A DNA stretch of 39,984 nt from Paraglomus occultum (GCA_910592205.1 CAJVPJ010000147.1:1-39984); one strand, 5' to 3'. Numbered from the stretch's first letter, positions 21,101-33,458 are shown. Notes: generated by a model from the letters alone, not told the origin. Made by a program: numbers and translations.

Positions 21101-23021
21101 CAAGCAAGGCTGTCTATCAATGAAAACAGAAAGTCCAGAAGGCGATAAACTGAGTTCATGGAAGCTATATTGGGTTGTGCTTTGTGATGTATATATAATA
21201 TTCTACAAGAGCTCACCTGATAGGAATAAAGTACGCTGACACGTTTACTATAGTACTTGTATAGGTATTAGCATCTACTAACCGTTGCCGATAACATTGT
21301 CTACAGAAAACTGAGAAGAAGGTAATGCCAGTCGGGATATTTGACGTGCATAAGGATAGATTGGAGTTTGCGGGGAGACAACACACCAAGCAGAAACATG
21401 TATTTATACTTAACGCCTGTGATGGAATGAGAATGTTTATGCAAGCTCAGTCTGATAGTGAAGCAAGGGGATGGGTGGATATAATAAATGTCAATCAAGA
21501 AGAGCGAAAAAAATCTCACAAGGTAAATTTATACAAACATGGTCAGACGTATAGTCATTTTTTTGTTGCTAACAATGTTTGTTTGTTTTACAGTCAAATA
21601 ACGAACCAGGTGAGTGATTAAAGCATGGTGAGTCTGTCTTAACTATCTACATATGGATACATAATATTCTGCTTGATTTCATAGAAATTGAGTCTTTATT
21701 ACGAGTATGCGTGAATGAAATTAATGACATGAAGATCAACAAGAAAGTCAATAGGGGATTACAGTTAAAAGGTGGTTATGTCTGCGGTAGAAACCTAATA
21801 GAAGAAAAATTTGTAACCGAGTCCAATCTTCTTGTATAGCGAGTGAATCTGTTTATTTCAAGAAGACAGAGAAAGAGGACGCAGGCCTTGTCAAGAAGAA
21901 ATCTAAAAAATTCGGTAATATACTGTTAATATCTGGTTTCATGGAGTGAAATTCACATAAGTAACATCTGCGTATATAAGGTGCTAGTAATGCCGCCTCG
22001 AGAAAGAGGAATTGGTTCTTCCAGAATAAGCCATCATCGAACTACGACAAGAAGACCGTACAAAACGGTATGCTGCGCATATTCGGATCAGCTAACAATA
22101 CGGCCTTGTTTTTTTGCCTAGTTGATATATTGACAAGTTTAAATTAGCAGATTTGATTTTTGGTGGACTGCTTGAGAATTCAGACGGCCGAATACCGCAT
22201 ATTGTTGAAAATTGCATAAAAATAGTGGATGAACGTGGTGAGAGGCTGATTCTCATTTAATCCATGAAATGATAGACTTGAGTAATTAATACATCTTCAC
22301 TTGTAGGTTTGCAAAGTGTTGGCTTATATCGACTATCGGGAAATACTGCCACCATTCAAAAATTGCGAAAGCAGGTCAATGATGGTAATTATAATGTCTG
22401 CGAGCTACAATGATGACGTCTCAAGACTTTCGTTCTTTTTAATCAACACGAAATTTTGCCAATTTAGGTGAATCAATAAATCTCTACGATGAACCAGACA
22501 TAAACGTAATAACCGGGCTGCTTAAACTTTATTTTCGCGAATTGGCTAATCCCTTGATACCATTCGAATACTATGATATGTTTATAGAGGCAGCAAGTGA
22601 GTTGCATAACACCTTTTAGTTTGCCAATTGCTTGTCTTGTACTTTCTATTGACCAACGAGTTCCGCTTCTCTTATAGAAATAACCGACTATAATGAGAAA
22701 ATGTACCGACTACACTCGCTGATTCATTCTCTTCCTCAGGTCAATTTCGAGACCCTCGAAACTCTCATGAGACACTTGTCACGTGTGACATCTTACAGTG
22801 AGGAAAATAAGATGGAACCGCCAAATCTAGCAATAGTATTTGCTCCCAATTTAATTCGACCGTTCGAAGCTGGAATTGAAAGTATTATGGATTCTGGGTT
22901 GCAAAGTCAAATCATAGAAACATTGATCGAGCAATGCGAATGGTTCTTTGACGATGATGACGATGATGACGATGACGACGATGGTGACAATGAAGAGAGT
23001 GTGAAAATAAGTGAGGAATAG
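18168..23021 (+). CDS. SH3-WW-PH-RhoGAP protein, 18 exons
   Basis: Exons 18168-18230, 18305-18357, 18436-18443, 18523-19359, 19458-19498, 19582-20326, 20553-20764, 20844-20987, 21069-21230, 21307-21522, 21594-21609, 21685-21771, 21840-21914, 21981-22067, 22148-22237, 22307-22384, 22468-22596 and 22678-23021 join in phase to 1128 residues. Residues about 5-60 are SH3 ([20 protein letters not shown]). About 62-570 is acidic disorder. About 574-606 is WW ([24 protein letters not shown]). About 707-822 is PH ([18 protein letters not shown]). About 916-1100 is RhoGAP with the arginine finger in GLYRLSG (Arg954), [13 protein letters not shown] and [13 protein letters not shown]. The tail is a run of 11 Asp plus Glu. 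It should stimulate GTP hydrolysis by a Rho/Rac/Cdc42 GTPase at membranes (PH), scaffolded by SH3/WW ligands. The domain order is that of animal ARHGAP9/12/15/27. Some splice sites (GTTTGT donor at 20327, exon 11 of 16 nt) are less certain. Confidence 0.93.
18436..18443 (+). other. 8-nt microexon completing the SH3 domain
   Basis: GTGGGAAG lies between the acceptor TATTAATAG and the donor GTATTG. It turns TG|...|GC into TGG TGG GAA GGC, giving the conserved W-W-E-G of the SH3 core. Direct joining of the flanking exons (TG to GCGAGC) gives a frameshift and a TGA three codons later, so the microexon is required. Confidence 0.85.
22943..22990 (+). repeat. GAY triplet run encoding the poly-Asp tail
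   Basis: Sixteen codons of nearly pure GAC/GAT with one GGT, within the last exon of the RhoGAP gene, encode eleven successive Asp, then Gly-Asp. The mixed third positions argue against very recent slippage. Confidence 0.85.
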
Positions 23022-23897
23022 CGCCTGTGACACGAGCAAGAGCCAAAATTTAAGGGTTTATGTCTAATATGATAATATATTCAAGTGTGAAATTAACTTA
23101 TCGTAATTATTTGTAATTATTGCATTAAATTAAAATAAAATCTAACTTGGCCGTCAGATGAATTTTGTCTCTCTTGAGCATTGGCACTTCACATGACGAT
23201 GCTGTGATTACATAAGATTCCGTGTGACAAAGGCGCCGAATCTATAAGTGAACGTTCACGTCTTCAGTGCGTATTCTAATTCCCTTTAACACAATCATTT
23301 AATGCTAAATCATATTGTGCGAAAAAGTCTCTGACTGAAGGAATGTGAACATTTTCCGGTAACAATCTGTGTATAGATCCTATTATTACTATTATGATTA
23401 TGGTTATCCTGCATACACTTCCCGGGGGCAATTGCTTTTCCCCACTTTTTCCAAGCATTAGTCTTGATCAGGGCTTTTTTTTTTCCAATCAAAGTGGCTC
23501 AGCGACGAATGAAATCGTTCTATGGAATGTGTGCAGGTGGGACGGGCGATGCAAAAATCAATATATATGTTGTGAACAGGAAAATAGTACTTGATGTAAT
23601 ATGAAGACAATTGGGAATTTGCAGACCTTTATTGTCCAAAAACATTGAAACAATCGGGAAATAACAATGCAATGTTGTTCAAAACATACGCCACGGGGAC
23701 AGAAGTAACAAACATAACATATCTTCTCACGCACGATAAGCAATCCCCACACATAATAATAAACACATTGATGATGAAACTGATAGCAGAGAGTCTTTGC
23801 TCCGTTTCAACAATATATCTATTGTCATGTACTGTTATTTAATTGAATTAAGGTTGTGAGGCTGCCATATAACAGAGTCTATTGCGATTCAAAACGG
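23022..23897. other. 3' flank of the RhoGAP gene, nothing recognised
   Basis: Contains an AATTAAAATAAAATC stretch near 23127 suited to a polyadenylation signal for the upstream gene. The remaining open frames are under 70 codons, overlap on both strands and have no recognisable motif. Confidence 0.45.
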
Positions 23898-24031
23898 CCG
23901 CACGGATTGTGTTTGACGTAAAGTAATACAAGTAATATGACCCCCAGAAGGGTTATGTACCTGATATGGGGTACTTTACGTAATAGAATAAAAACGGTCA
24001 ATTAGGATCGAGTGCTTCACAGTCCGTGCGG
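23898..24031. mobile_element. Possible 134-bp inverted-repeat element (MITE-like)
   Basis: CCGCACGGATTGTG (23898-23911) is mirrored by CACAGTCCGTGCGG (24018-24031) with one mismatch. Just inside, ACGTAAAGTA (23916-23925) is mirrored perfectly by TACTTTACGT (23972-23981). Two nested inverted repeats fit a small non-autonomous element, but I see no clear target duplication, and a hairpin-forming transcript is an alternative. Confidence 0.5.
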
Positions 24032-24596
24032 GTTGTTATTTTAATATTAACAATCATCGACCAATAGTATCATCTATTGAAAACGACTGGACCGATTTTC
24101 ACGGGCACTAAAAGTAAGCAGGCGGGTAAAGTTTTCTATTGGAGTAAGACAACAAGCACACATGGATTGAAAAAGCAAAAGAACTCAATTCACACTTGAC
24201 ACCTTGTGACATGAAACCGGAAGGGTTCCTCACGCGCGCACGACCCATTTACTATTAAGTAAGCAAACGATATGGGACGAATCAGCAGTGATGGACATAT
24301 GTTCCAAACTAATAGAGTACAGACAGAATAAATGCCAAAAAAGAGAAAACTATTCGATACAAATGAACGTTTACCCTATTACCACTGATATCAGCCACTG
24401 CCTTTTCTGATCACATAACGATATTTGTTAGAATAACGGTTATTCAAAACGGGTCAAATCTGTCGATTAATAAACATGATACATGTAGTATGGGGGGCGG
24501 GGGGAATGATTATGCATCTTTAATTAGTTGACTAAGCACAGAGCTGCATATACGTAACTCCTTAGTGCCCACCGATTGACCAATGACTGCATATAA
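24032..24596. other. Intergenic, nothing recognised
   Basis: No frame or repeat that I can support; a 13-nt G-rich stretch (GGGGGGCGGGGGG) at about 24492 is the only compositional oddity. Confidence 0.45.
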
Positions 24597-24950
24597 ATGA
24601 AGCGGAGGTATTATTTTGCATTGTTGCTGCTTTACTTTCTGGAGAAAACATTTCCCGAAAAGTCCTGTGGGGTGATTTTTTTTGTAACAAGGGATGGCGA
24701 CATTCAAAGAAATTTTCGATTGACATACCAATCCACATTAGTTAAGTATGGCAATATGAGGAAACCACCAATATTAATATTTTTCAATCAGCCCGTTGCT
24801 GCTCTTACCGATATTTGGTTACGAACAATATCGATATATTGCGATATTCATTACGAGATTATTTTTTTGCAAAATCGAGCATACAAAATTATCAAATGGG
24901 TTATCCCGATAGGAGAAGAAGGAAGGCTATTTTCGACGCTTTGCGATTAA
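24597..24950 (+). CDS. Doubtful 117-codon frame with signal-peptide-like start
   Basis: ATG at 24597, just after TGCATATAAATGA, opens MKRRYYFALLLLYFLEKTF: a basic start plus a hydrophobic core like a signal peptide or anchor. The rest (GVIFFVTRDGDIQRNF, TDIWLRTISIYCDIHYEI) shows no domain. A 73-codon minus frame overlaps its start. It could be a small secreted or membrane protein or chance. Confidence 0.2.
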   Translation: MKRRYYFALLLLYFLEKTFPEKSCGVIFFVTRDGDIQRNFRLTYQSTLVKYGNMRKPPILIFFNQPVAALTDIWLRTISIYCDIHYEIIFLQNRAYKIIKWVIPIGEEGRLFSTLCD

Positions 24951-25021
24951 AGTGTGGGCTATGCTTAAACAATTTTTATTGGTGCACAAGATGGGTTCAG
25001 TCTAGCGTCATAGTGTCGTAA

Positions 25022-28000
25022 TTGTACAATCTCTCTCTCGAATGAGTTTGCACTTTTCTGGCCATTGTCTGTGTGTTATATTTTGTGTGTTATATTTGAT
25101 TTCTGTGTCATATTAACTCGAACATCTTTCAACTAGTCAATCACTCACGTGTGCTTGATGACTAATTATAGGACTAACATTCTTAATAACTTTATCGAAC
25201 AAAGTTAAAGCTAAATGTACTTTGATAAACCAAGACAGCAAATAGTTACAAGCATAATGATCTGATAAGCAATTCGCAGAATCTCCACATTAGCCAAGTT
25301 TTCTTTCATATTGGCGTCGGTCATTCTTCCCTATACGTACGTCCAAGTCACACCAACTTATATTAAGATGGAGTAAACAGGGCATAGTCTATCGACATTT
25401 GAATCAGAATCGAATCAATTGTATTTTCTGGTGACTAAACAAAAAAAAAAACGGATGGGGGGAGGGTCAATAACCAAGTCCTCATATCGTTTGGGGTGTG
25501 CTGTATTTTAGTATCCAACATACGTATGTTATCTCATGTGTTGCAACTATGATGATAATCGTATAGCGCCCATGATTGTCTTTAAAATCATAGACCCTGT
25601 TTTTCACGTGCGATGGATGGGGGCGAACAGCATTTGGGGCACATACTGCAAGTACATTGATGCTCACACAGCAGATTCAAGCCGCTGCCGAATAATGGAT
25701 TGCTCTTTCCCCACATTTTCTTTCTTCATGCATAACTCCTGATGGTGACACGAGATAAAAATATTTGTTAACCGAAAGATTTTTTTTTTGTTTTAACAAA
25801 TATAGTTTAATGCGTTTTGCCAAGGACAACTGTTTCAGGTCTCTCGGGCGTGTGTGGTAGTATTTCGGAACATTGTGTCTGCTCGCATATTAACTTCCTT
25901 GATATAGTAATATGCAACTAGTAAACGAGGATGGCTGCTAAAGCGTTTTTTATTTGATTTGCCGTTTTTTTAGTGTCAATCCTTTGATTTAATAATAATG
26001 TATGTGGATAATTTACAGAATTTTGAAACATGTTATATTATGCTTTATAATAGTTTCTCCAAATTTCTCGATTAATGCCTGCTTACTCTCTTATGAATTT
26101 TACTACACCCATTTGTGGGCTTCATGATAGGCTTGCAGTTGGGTTTATCGACAATTTGTGAGACTATTCTTATAAAATTGTTATGCACTAAACTTATTAA
26201 AGTTCTTTAAACGTAAATTTCGCGGGCAAGAATAGAAACATTTGTAGTTGATAAATTGAAGTCCGAAATCTCTCCACTTTCGCAAAAATTTATAGCACTG
26301 TATTACCAATAATAGACCAGCATATTTCAAAGAAGATGACATCATTTGATGTGTAACATTTATGAAAAAATGTATGATGAACCAGTTTTGAATGTTTCAC
26401 CGATTAATCTCCCAGTATTAGTAGAAATATGTAAACTAGCATACATTCATGTCATTTCTATCCAACGCTGATTTAAATAAACCGATGCTTTGTCGTAAGA
26501 CTTATGACAGTTGACTGAACGGTTTCATTGATAATTTAGCAATATAGCATATCGTAATACATATTTATTTTATCGAAGTATAATAATCATTGCAAATGAA
26601 ATACGCCATACCTTTAACAAATTTGTGCAATACATACGCGATTTTTGATATTTAATTGACCAACACATAAAATTACCGCTATGCCGTTTGATATGTAAAT
26701 AAAGTGGTATGAATATTGTACACATAGCACAAGAAAATTGTAATAACAACAGTTTATGTCTCTGCTTTGGACTTGAACGGATATGTTGATGGAATAAAAT
26801 ATTGGGGTGAACACTAATTGGTTGTTGGGGTGATAATTATGTGAATAATATTCGAATTAGGCATTTAACCCTCAACTTTAATCACCAGGGTCCACTTAAC
26901 TGAGTGATACGAATGATAACTGAGGAATAAAATACTTTCACAAAGCTGCAAGCTAATGCAGGCAACATGGCAATTATGGACAAAACCTAGTTTACGTAAG
27001 CAAATAAAAGGAAAATCAGCGTTATTATATTAAACGATGTATATATAGCATTGTTCATTGTAGACTTTTGTATTATATCATTTTCTGTTAATGCTCACGT
27101 GTTCCGTAAAAGCTCCTTCGACTAACGCAATCTTACAGAGTTTGCATTCGTAACATGCTTTAAGTTTGTCAGGTATTACCGATATGCGATACAATAAATA
27201 TATCAGGTAAAGCCGTCTCCATATCGATATGTATTCCGAGTTGTTGAAAAGCGTCGCATGTGCACGATTTTTTCATTTGATTTCTGTGCGATTATTATGG
27301 TTACAATGACCAGCATTTTGTCAACCATTTTTACAAGCGTATGAACAAAGATCTTTTGGAAGCTACCGAAGCTCATGATGTTTATAAGATGCCAACACTT
27401 TATACCTTATAGCGTCTAACAATTGATAAAATACGTCGGATACGATGGTCGCGTTAACTCAATATGTTTACCGAATCTTTGTATCCGTATTATTGGAAGA
27501 AATATCCTTATATGTATTACTGGAATGTGGGGTAAGCTGAAAATGTGACTTATTATGGGGCGTGCCTGCCTTTATTAGAATACCCTATTTTTCATGTAAT
27601 GATTCCTAAATTTATTCGGTTTAGCATCAAAATTTTTTTCTTGAGCTTTTGAATGTTGGGCGTTGAATATTACGTTACGTAAGAATCTCCATATAGGAAT
27701 TGACTCTCATACAGGTCGCAAATACTCTCATGGAATAAACTACACGTGATTATAACGCTCGTCAAGAAAGACAAATTTGTCGTTAAAGACTCTTTTCCCA
27801 CGTTATGAATATTAATCACTAGTTACATTAATGTCCCATCGCCAGACATGGAAATAATCGTACATATTATGACGACAGTGGATCTCCCTGGAACAATATG
27901 GACTATTCATCAAAGTTCAATGGTGGATTGTATGTCAATGATAAGAGAAAGATGATTTACAAATGACTTATTCGGAATGTTAGTTAATTAATATTATTAT

Positions 28001-29998
28001 TAAATTGTGCAACATGGTAATATTAGGTGCCGTATGTGAACTGTGTAACTGATCTCTGACTCCCAATTCAATGCTAGTTCTCCGATCCTAATCTAAATGT
28101 GTAAATATTATTGTGTCACTTTAGCGTATTGATCTAGATTGTTGAGTTAAATCTACGTCATTTTTCTTCTCAATCCCCAATAACGCGAACTAGAAAAAAT
28201 AAATTCAAAAACACCGCATTTTACCGCACGTTATCGGAGAATAACAATGGGACTATCACATTTGATGGGTGAATGTGAGAAGGATTAGGCTGCATGTAGA
28301 AGATTGGCGTTGTAAAAACAGTGAGAATTCTGATGTCATAGTAAGAACAGTTCTAACTAGAATGAAATATTAAATGCATAATATTGAGTAGTGGCTTGCA
28401 TCAATTATCCTTTATAACGTTCGTGTAAGACCATATGATATCCGCTTATCCCTTATCCATCCGGTATGTGTCATGCATGTGATTCAAAAGGAAAAAAAAA
28501 GACACGCGCAATCAATTTGGAAAAAGTAACATGTGTTGTATGCAGTATTGATCGTCCTTGTTTACGCTGATGTATTAGACTCGTCTAAATTTATCCCCTC
28601 TTAGAGAGCCTGGCCAACTAGATATTGGCAATGTGTATAATCGATGCATTGTGCAGTAACTTTCACACGCTGAAATAGAAAGATCCCGTATGGTATACCC
28701 GAGCTCGTTCTGGCGTAATTCATGGTTCCACATGTATCTATGAACTGGTAAAGCCAATTATAATTACACATATTAGTATCTGTTTAAAGTACTAAACGCC
28801 TTTATTATGTGAAGGTCGTTTATTTCACCTACAGCTGACATATCGCCAATGTTTCTAAAGTATTAAAATTGGGAACATGCTGCAATATAATGCTCTGATT
28901 GTTGAACGGCTGATGGATCGCTGTCACTGTTGTGTAATATAAACATCACGTGGACACAGCACACTAATTAAACAATGCTGCAAATGATTCAACTTCAACT
29001 TACAAGGCAAGGTTAATTATCTATTCTAAGATTTTCAGTTCTGATTAACGATGGCGTTATTCAATGTAAGAGTCTATATGCTTGAAAAAGTGTTGTGTTT
29101 ATCATAATATTTATTTTATCATGGGAATGATCTCACAGAATGTATTGATATCTCTCACATTTAAATACAAGACTGCAACTAACGTACGCTTGCATAAGCC
29201 GAGGTGCATGGTTACTCGCACTCTGAATTCGCTTCGACCCAAACAATTTTCGTCACTATTTGCTTCTTACTTTACGGGATAATTACCAATTTAAATTTTC
29301 TAACTAATTTTGGTGAGAATCGACATGCACAGTGATGACACTATCCGCACTATCAGCCATAATTACTAACGTCACAAACTAACCGCGCAAAGATGTCAAT
29401 GTGCAAGAATCCCTAATCAGTACTAACATGTTACTACATTAAGAATAGTTAGTTTGATAACGAAAACTTTCCATGTAATTAAGAGCGTGGTCTTGTAAGA
29501 CTGTAGTATCAATGAAAATTTCAAATGATGGTTTGAATTTATTCCATAACACATCAAAAAGACTCACCTTCCATTATCGTTAATGTGTTATGGACATAAA
29601 AAGTTTTTTTCTTGCTTAAAACGCAATTCTCGATCACGTGCCACAAATTGTCTATCACTTCGGAGAGAGTAACTGGTAGATATGCTTTCCTAGCAGTCAG
29701 CACGATATTGCTATGCATCTGTTTATTAGAATTTTAGTACTCTTTTGAAAACTCTCTTCTTGACAAATTTTATAAGTAATTTTTTCTTTCCTGAGGTAAG
29801 CTTCCAGTGTTTGAGTATTAGTATATTTATTTTAAAAAAGCGATTTTTTATCTTGTTCTTTCTTTAAAATACTTTTAACAGTGCTGTAATTTCTAGGTTC
29901 CATGGCGAATGTGATATAAATTAGTCTCATATGAGGAATTTTATACAGGAATACTCTTATAATATTGATATAGCCTTAAAAAAAATCGGGTAATGTTG
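25022..29998. other. Five-kilobase gene-poor stretch
   Basis: No supported gene. Open frames are at most 68 codons, with overlapping minus and plus candidates and no motif. A frame at 27281-27412 reading VNHFYKRMNKDLLEATEAHD is mildly coding-like but has no context. An A12 run lies at about 25440. TTATTATGGGGCGTGCC at about 27551 resembles the left end of the block at 11275. Confidence 0.45.
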
Positions 29999-29999
29999 T

Positions 30000-30198
30000 A
30001 TGTCAGATCGGAATTTATGTCAGATCAGAATTTTATGTCGCTTCCAAACTGACATACGACAATATATTATTCAATAAAACATTGTCATATTTATTGCTAA
30101 TTTTCTATTTTCTCATCTGACACATGTCAGTTTGGAAGCGACATAAAATTCTGATCTGACACATATCACTTCGGAATTGACAAATTCCGATCTGACAT
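30000..30198. mobile_element. Foldback/MITE element with long nested inverted repeats
   Basis: Outer 17-bp perfect termini ATGTCAGATCGGAATTT (30000-30016) and AAATTCCGATCTGACAT (30182-30198) enclose a second, 38-bp perfect inverted repeat (30018-30055 with 30124-30161). The inner repeat itself begins with the same TGTCAGATC motif. The central loop of about 68 nt is AT-rich and non-coding. The repeated TGTCAGATC core at each arm suggests subterminal transposase-binding sites of a non-autonomous DNA transposon. No certain target duplication is visible. Confidence 0.85.
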
Positions 30199-30675
30199 CC
30201 AACAAGTATAAGCTTGCGTATTGTATGTGGTTCAGCTATTAATCATTCTTGTTTATGGCAGTTTGATGGTATGAGTGAATAACTGGGAGACTTATGCTTG
30301 GGACATTTACGAGTCTTGTTTTTTATTTAGACATAAATCAGACACAACAACAAAGAAAAAAAAAGCAAACGTGTACATTTACGATACAGCTCAACCAAGA
30401 CTTTTTGATAAATAATATAATTAATTTCTGGTATTTTACTTTTGCTTAATATTGACAGGCTTAATTTTGTGCTTAAACGTAAAAAGGTGGACGGGAGAGT
30501 TAATTGAAACGATGAAAATAAAATGAGGGGTAACAATTTGTGACTTTGACCACCTGAAATCTTTCGGTGGCACTGTGTTCACTTTGTTGCATACTGTGCA
30601 TATATCAAACTCTATATTATTGCTTGCTTATATTGCTTATATCCATAGAAAAAAACCGTAATTATGCTGGTGAGA
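30199..30675. other. Intergenic, 3' flank of the Myb gene
   Basis: One 69-codon Leu/Ser-rich minus frame (30327-30536) without motif; otherwise nothing recognised. Confidence 0.4.
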
Positions 30676-31191
30676 TTAAGAAAGAAGTCTTGAAATAGCC
30701 ATTTTTTTGCGTATTTTTGCAGCCTCTTGGTCCATAGTCTGCCAGCGTTCCATAATCGTTTGAGGAGAGCGGTCGAGAACTTCAGACATTCTTCCCCATC
30801 GAGGGCCATATTTTTGATACAAATGCCGAATCATATCGCATTCGAAAGGAGCAAATGGTCCGTCGACATCTGTCAGAATATACAAGTTATGTTAGAAAGT
30901 TACAGGCTGAACAGCAAGTACGTAAACCAAACCATAAGCAATAACGCTGCTTAAATAAATGTACATACATTCCCGGATGTTTCTCAATCTATCAGCACAT
31001 TGTTTTGCCGTTTTGTGATTCAAATAGGTTGCTCTCATCTTTCTCATATTTTCTCGGTTGCCAAGTCTAGCAAGAATTTTGTCTTCCTGTGTACAGATAA
31101 AAGTTTAGACGTTAATCAGTACACAGCAGTGTAGTCAAATACAACTTAATACTGTTAAAAACTGTACATTTGGCGACCACGCTTTACTCAT
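30676..31191 (-). CDS. Small two-repeat Myb/SANT DNA-binding protein, three exons
   Basis: Exons 31191-31168, 31086-30969 and 30869-30676 join in phase (0, 1) to 111 residues; introns are 81 and 99 nt, with donors GTACAG and GTATGT and acceptors ACACAG and TGACAG. Repeat 1 starts at residue 5 (WSPNEDKILARL, then HKTAKQCADRLRNI), the usual W-[ST]-x-x-E-D opening of Myb repeats. Repeat 2 (about 51-94) reads GPFAPFECDMIRHLYQKYGP, then RWGRMSEVLDRSPQTIMERW, like the second Myb-like domain of Reb1/TTF1-type or other fungal Myb proteins; its first Trp is Phe, as in those domains. A basic end follows (KIRKKMAISRLLS). It is probably a sequence-specific DNA-binding protein in the nucleus; no effector region is present. 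The tiny first exon (8 codons) is supported by phase and by completing the Myb consensus. It could be a shortened member of the Reb1-like group. Confidence 0.85.
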
Positions 31192-33433
31192 AATTTTAAA
31201 ATGCGGCTACAGTTGCGATTAGCAATGTAAGGAAGGGGGTTTCGGTTTTTCGCAAGTTTGGGTATTATTGACTATTCTATTAAGTGCTCTGCGTTGAACC
31301 AACAAGATAATAGTCTTTTCCAAATAGTGTTGTTGCCCGGTTTTAAAAAAATATAACGACAAAATGAACACTTGTACGTTTTGACTGTGTTTATTGTTTT
31401 ACTTGTCAGTCATCATATCATCATAGCGCAAGTTCAATTTTTATATACGGTAGCTTTTGTTTAATTTATCGCCTAGTATACAGTTAGTATTGCAACACAT
31501 GCTTATTAATGCACGGTATTAGTGTGCCATAATATATCCAAGAATTTGACATAAGACGGAATCAAATTCATACATTACTTATGAACGGATTAAAGTTCCG
31601 CAAAACCAGGCATGCTTTACTTTTATTAGACAGCAACGCGTAGTTTATGCCCCTGCATTGCAGCTTTTTTTTTTGCGGGCAAGCTGAAACACTGTTTATC
31701 CGCCACTCACGCGATGTAGGGTGGGGTACATCTTATTCTTCATTTACACGTTTTTTGTTTGCCAAAATAAGACTTGTATTTTATAATTAACGATTGGTCC
31801 GTTGTGAAGTTGTGTGGTGCATAAAGTCAGCTGTCCCCTTATTCTATGTTTACGCCTCACATACTGAATGATTAACGAAAGCTAATTCTAAAAATAGTTT
31901 GACAAGAAAAAGAGTTGGGTCCATTGTGTTTATGATCAGCAGAACGCTCAAGTCATTGTATAAATGAAATGGTGAATCATTATTAACTTACTAAGGGAAA
32001 CGGGAGTACCGTATTTCTCAGACTAAAGTGCCAGTGGTATTTTACAAAACCTCGTTGTACCATACACGGGAGTGGTATTATGCTAGGGGGGGGGGGGTAT
32101 TATGGTAGGAGTATGTAAATCGCTATTTTAATTGGCTGTAACGTACTTGAAATTTTGCATCTACGAACACGAATAAAACTTGCAACATATTGCTTGCTTT
32201 AATATGACGATTCGAAAGAAGGATGGAACGGAGGATGAGTTAATATCTGATAGTAAGAGATTGGATGACATTAGCGTTGATCAAACGGACAAGGAGAATG
32301 ATATAATAGTTTAACCGCAAAATCCGACACTTTGACACTTTGTACATGCACGTTCGGTCGGATTAACATAACACACAGTCGATTAACGGTAGACATATTT
32401 AAGGAAATAATAATAAAAATAATCGGGTCTTGCTCAAGCGATTGAATTATAGACGAAACCGAATTATCTGCGATCAAATTATTGGCAGTTGACTGTATAT
32501 TGAAGATCTATTATTACGACTATCAGTGTCCATACCCTGTACACTATTCTTTAGCTAATTCCAACTAATAACTTTTTGTTGACATAATAGTAAGGCTTTT
32601 TTAGATTAAAACATCTTTGAAATAAAAAACAAACTTGTTTCATATACAGATAAACAAAAAAATTAAAATTAATAAAGTCATACTTGTCCATAATTAAATA
32701 ATAGGTGTAATTTTATAGTCGATTACCCATTAATATCAACCTCTAACTGATTCCATAGTCATGTGTTTAACCAATCGTCTATAGCAACCCAGTCGACAAA
32801 CCCTTTCTCAACCGTTGTGGTGCCGAATAGCCTGGTTTTCTCTTAAATGACTTCCTTTGCGCGTATTATTTTGATTATCGTACTTTACTAATTTTATTAT
32901 AAACACAAGTTATTTTCCCTTAATTATTAATAAGAAAATCTAATTTACTTTTTATGACAGCGTAATGTGCGCGGATATCCCGATCCTTACTGCAACAGTA
33001 AGCTAAGCTTATTTGCAATAAGGCAAGTTTTGTAAATAACGGTGAGGGAATTATCAATTTTCGTGCGTCGTATACGCCGTTTTCTATCCAATTAATGGGT
33101 TATCAATATATATTATGCTCGTTATATTCAAGATTTGCGTAGTATTTCACAGTAATTGCAATTAATTAAACAATTAACAGTTAGGCGTTGAAAACGCAGT
33201 AATAAAGGAATACCAGAACGTGTAACATGAGAGAAAATATTGTTTCTATTATACTTATTATCATTGTGCTAAGACTTAAAATTATGCTTTCATCGTAATG
33301 CATATACTTACAAGACAAAACCATTAACTCCGCTCTAGATACTTTATTATAATGCTAATACAAAGTTATATGTCGATCTGAGTTTAAAGCCTGTAACTCG
33401 GTTCGAAACCCATTCGCTCAGTCTAGAACTCAG
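31192..33433. other. Gene-poor AT-rich DNA
   Basis: No supported gene. Near 32010 ACCGTATTTCTCAGACTAAA followed by GTGGTATTTTAC and GTGGTATTATGC resembles the end of an ACCGTATTT-type inverted-repeat transposon, but no opposite end is present. A 12-nt G run lies at about 32086-32097. Confidence 0.4.
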
Positions 33434-33458
33434 CTGTCTCAGTTTTGAACTGAGACAG
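33434..33458. repeat. Perfect 11-bp hairpin with 3-nt loop
   Basis: CTGTCTCAGTT (33434-33444), loop TTG, AACTGAGACAG (33448-33458). It is a compact stem outside any recognised gene, within a stretch that repeats CTCAG several times. Terminator, cruciform or element core are all possible; no function is shown. Confidence 0.7.

Noticed and set aside
33391-33406. CTCGGTTCGAAACCCATT resembles a tRNA T arm
   Set aside because: Upstream sequence shows no D arm or A box, and the arm bases do not pair.
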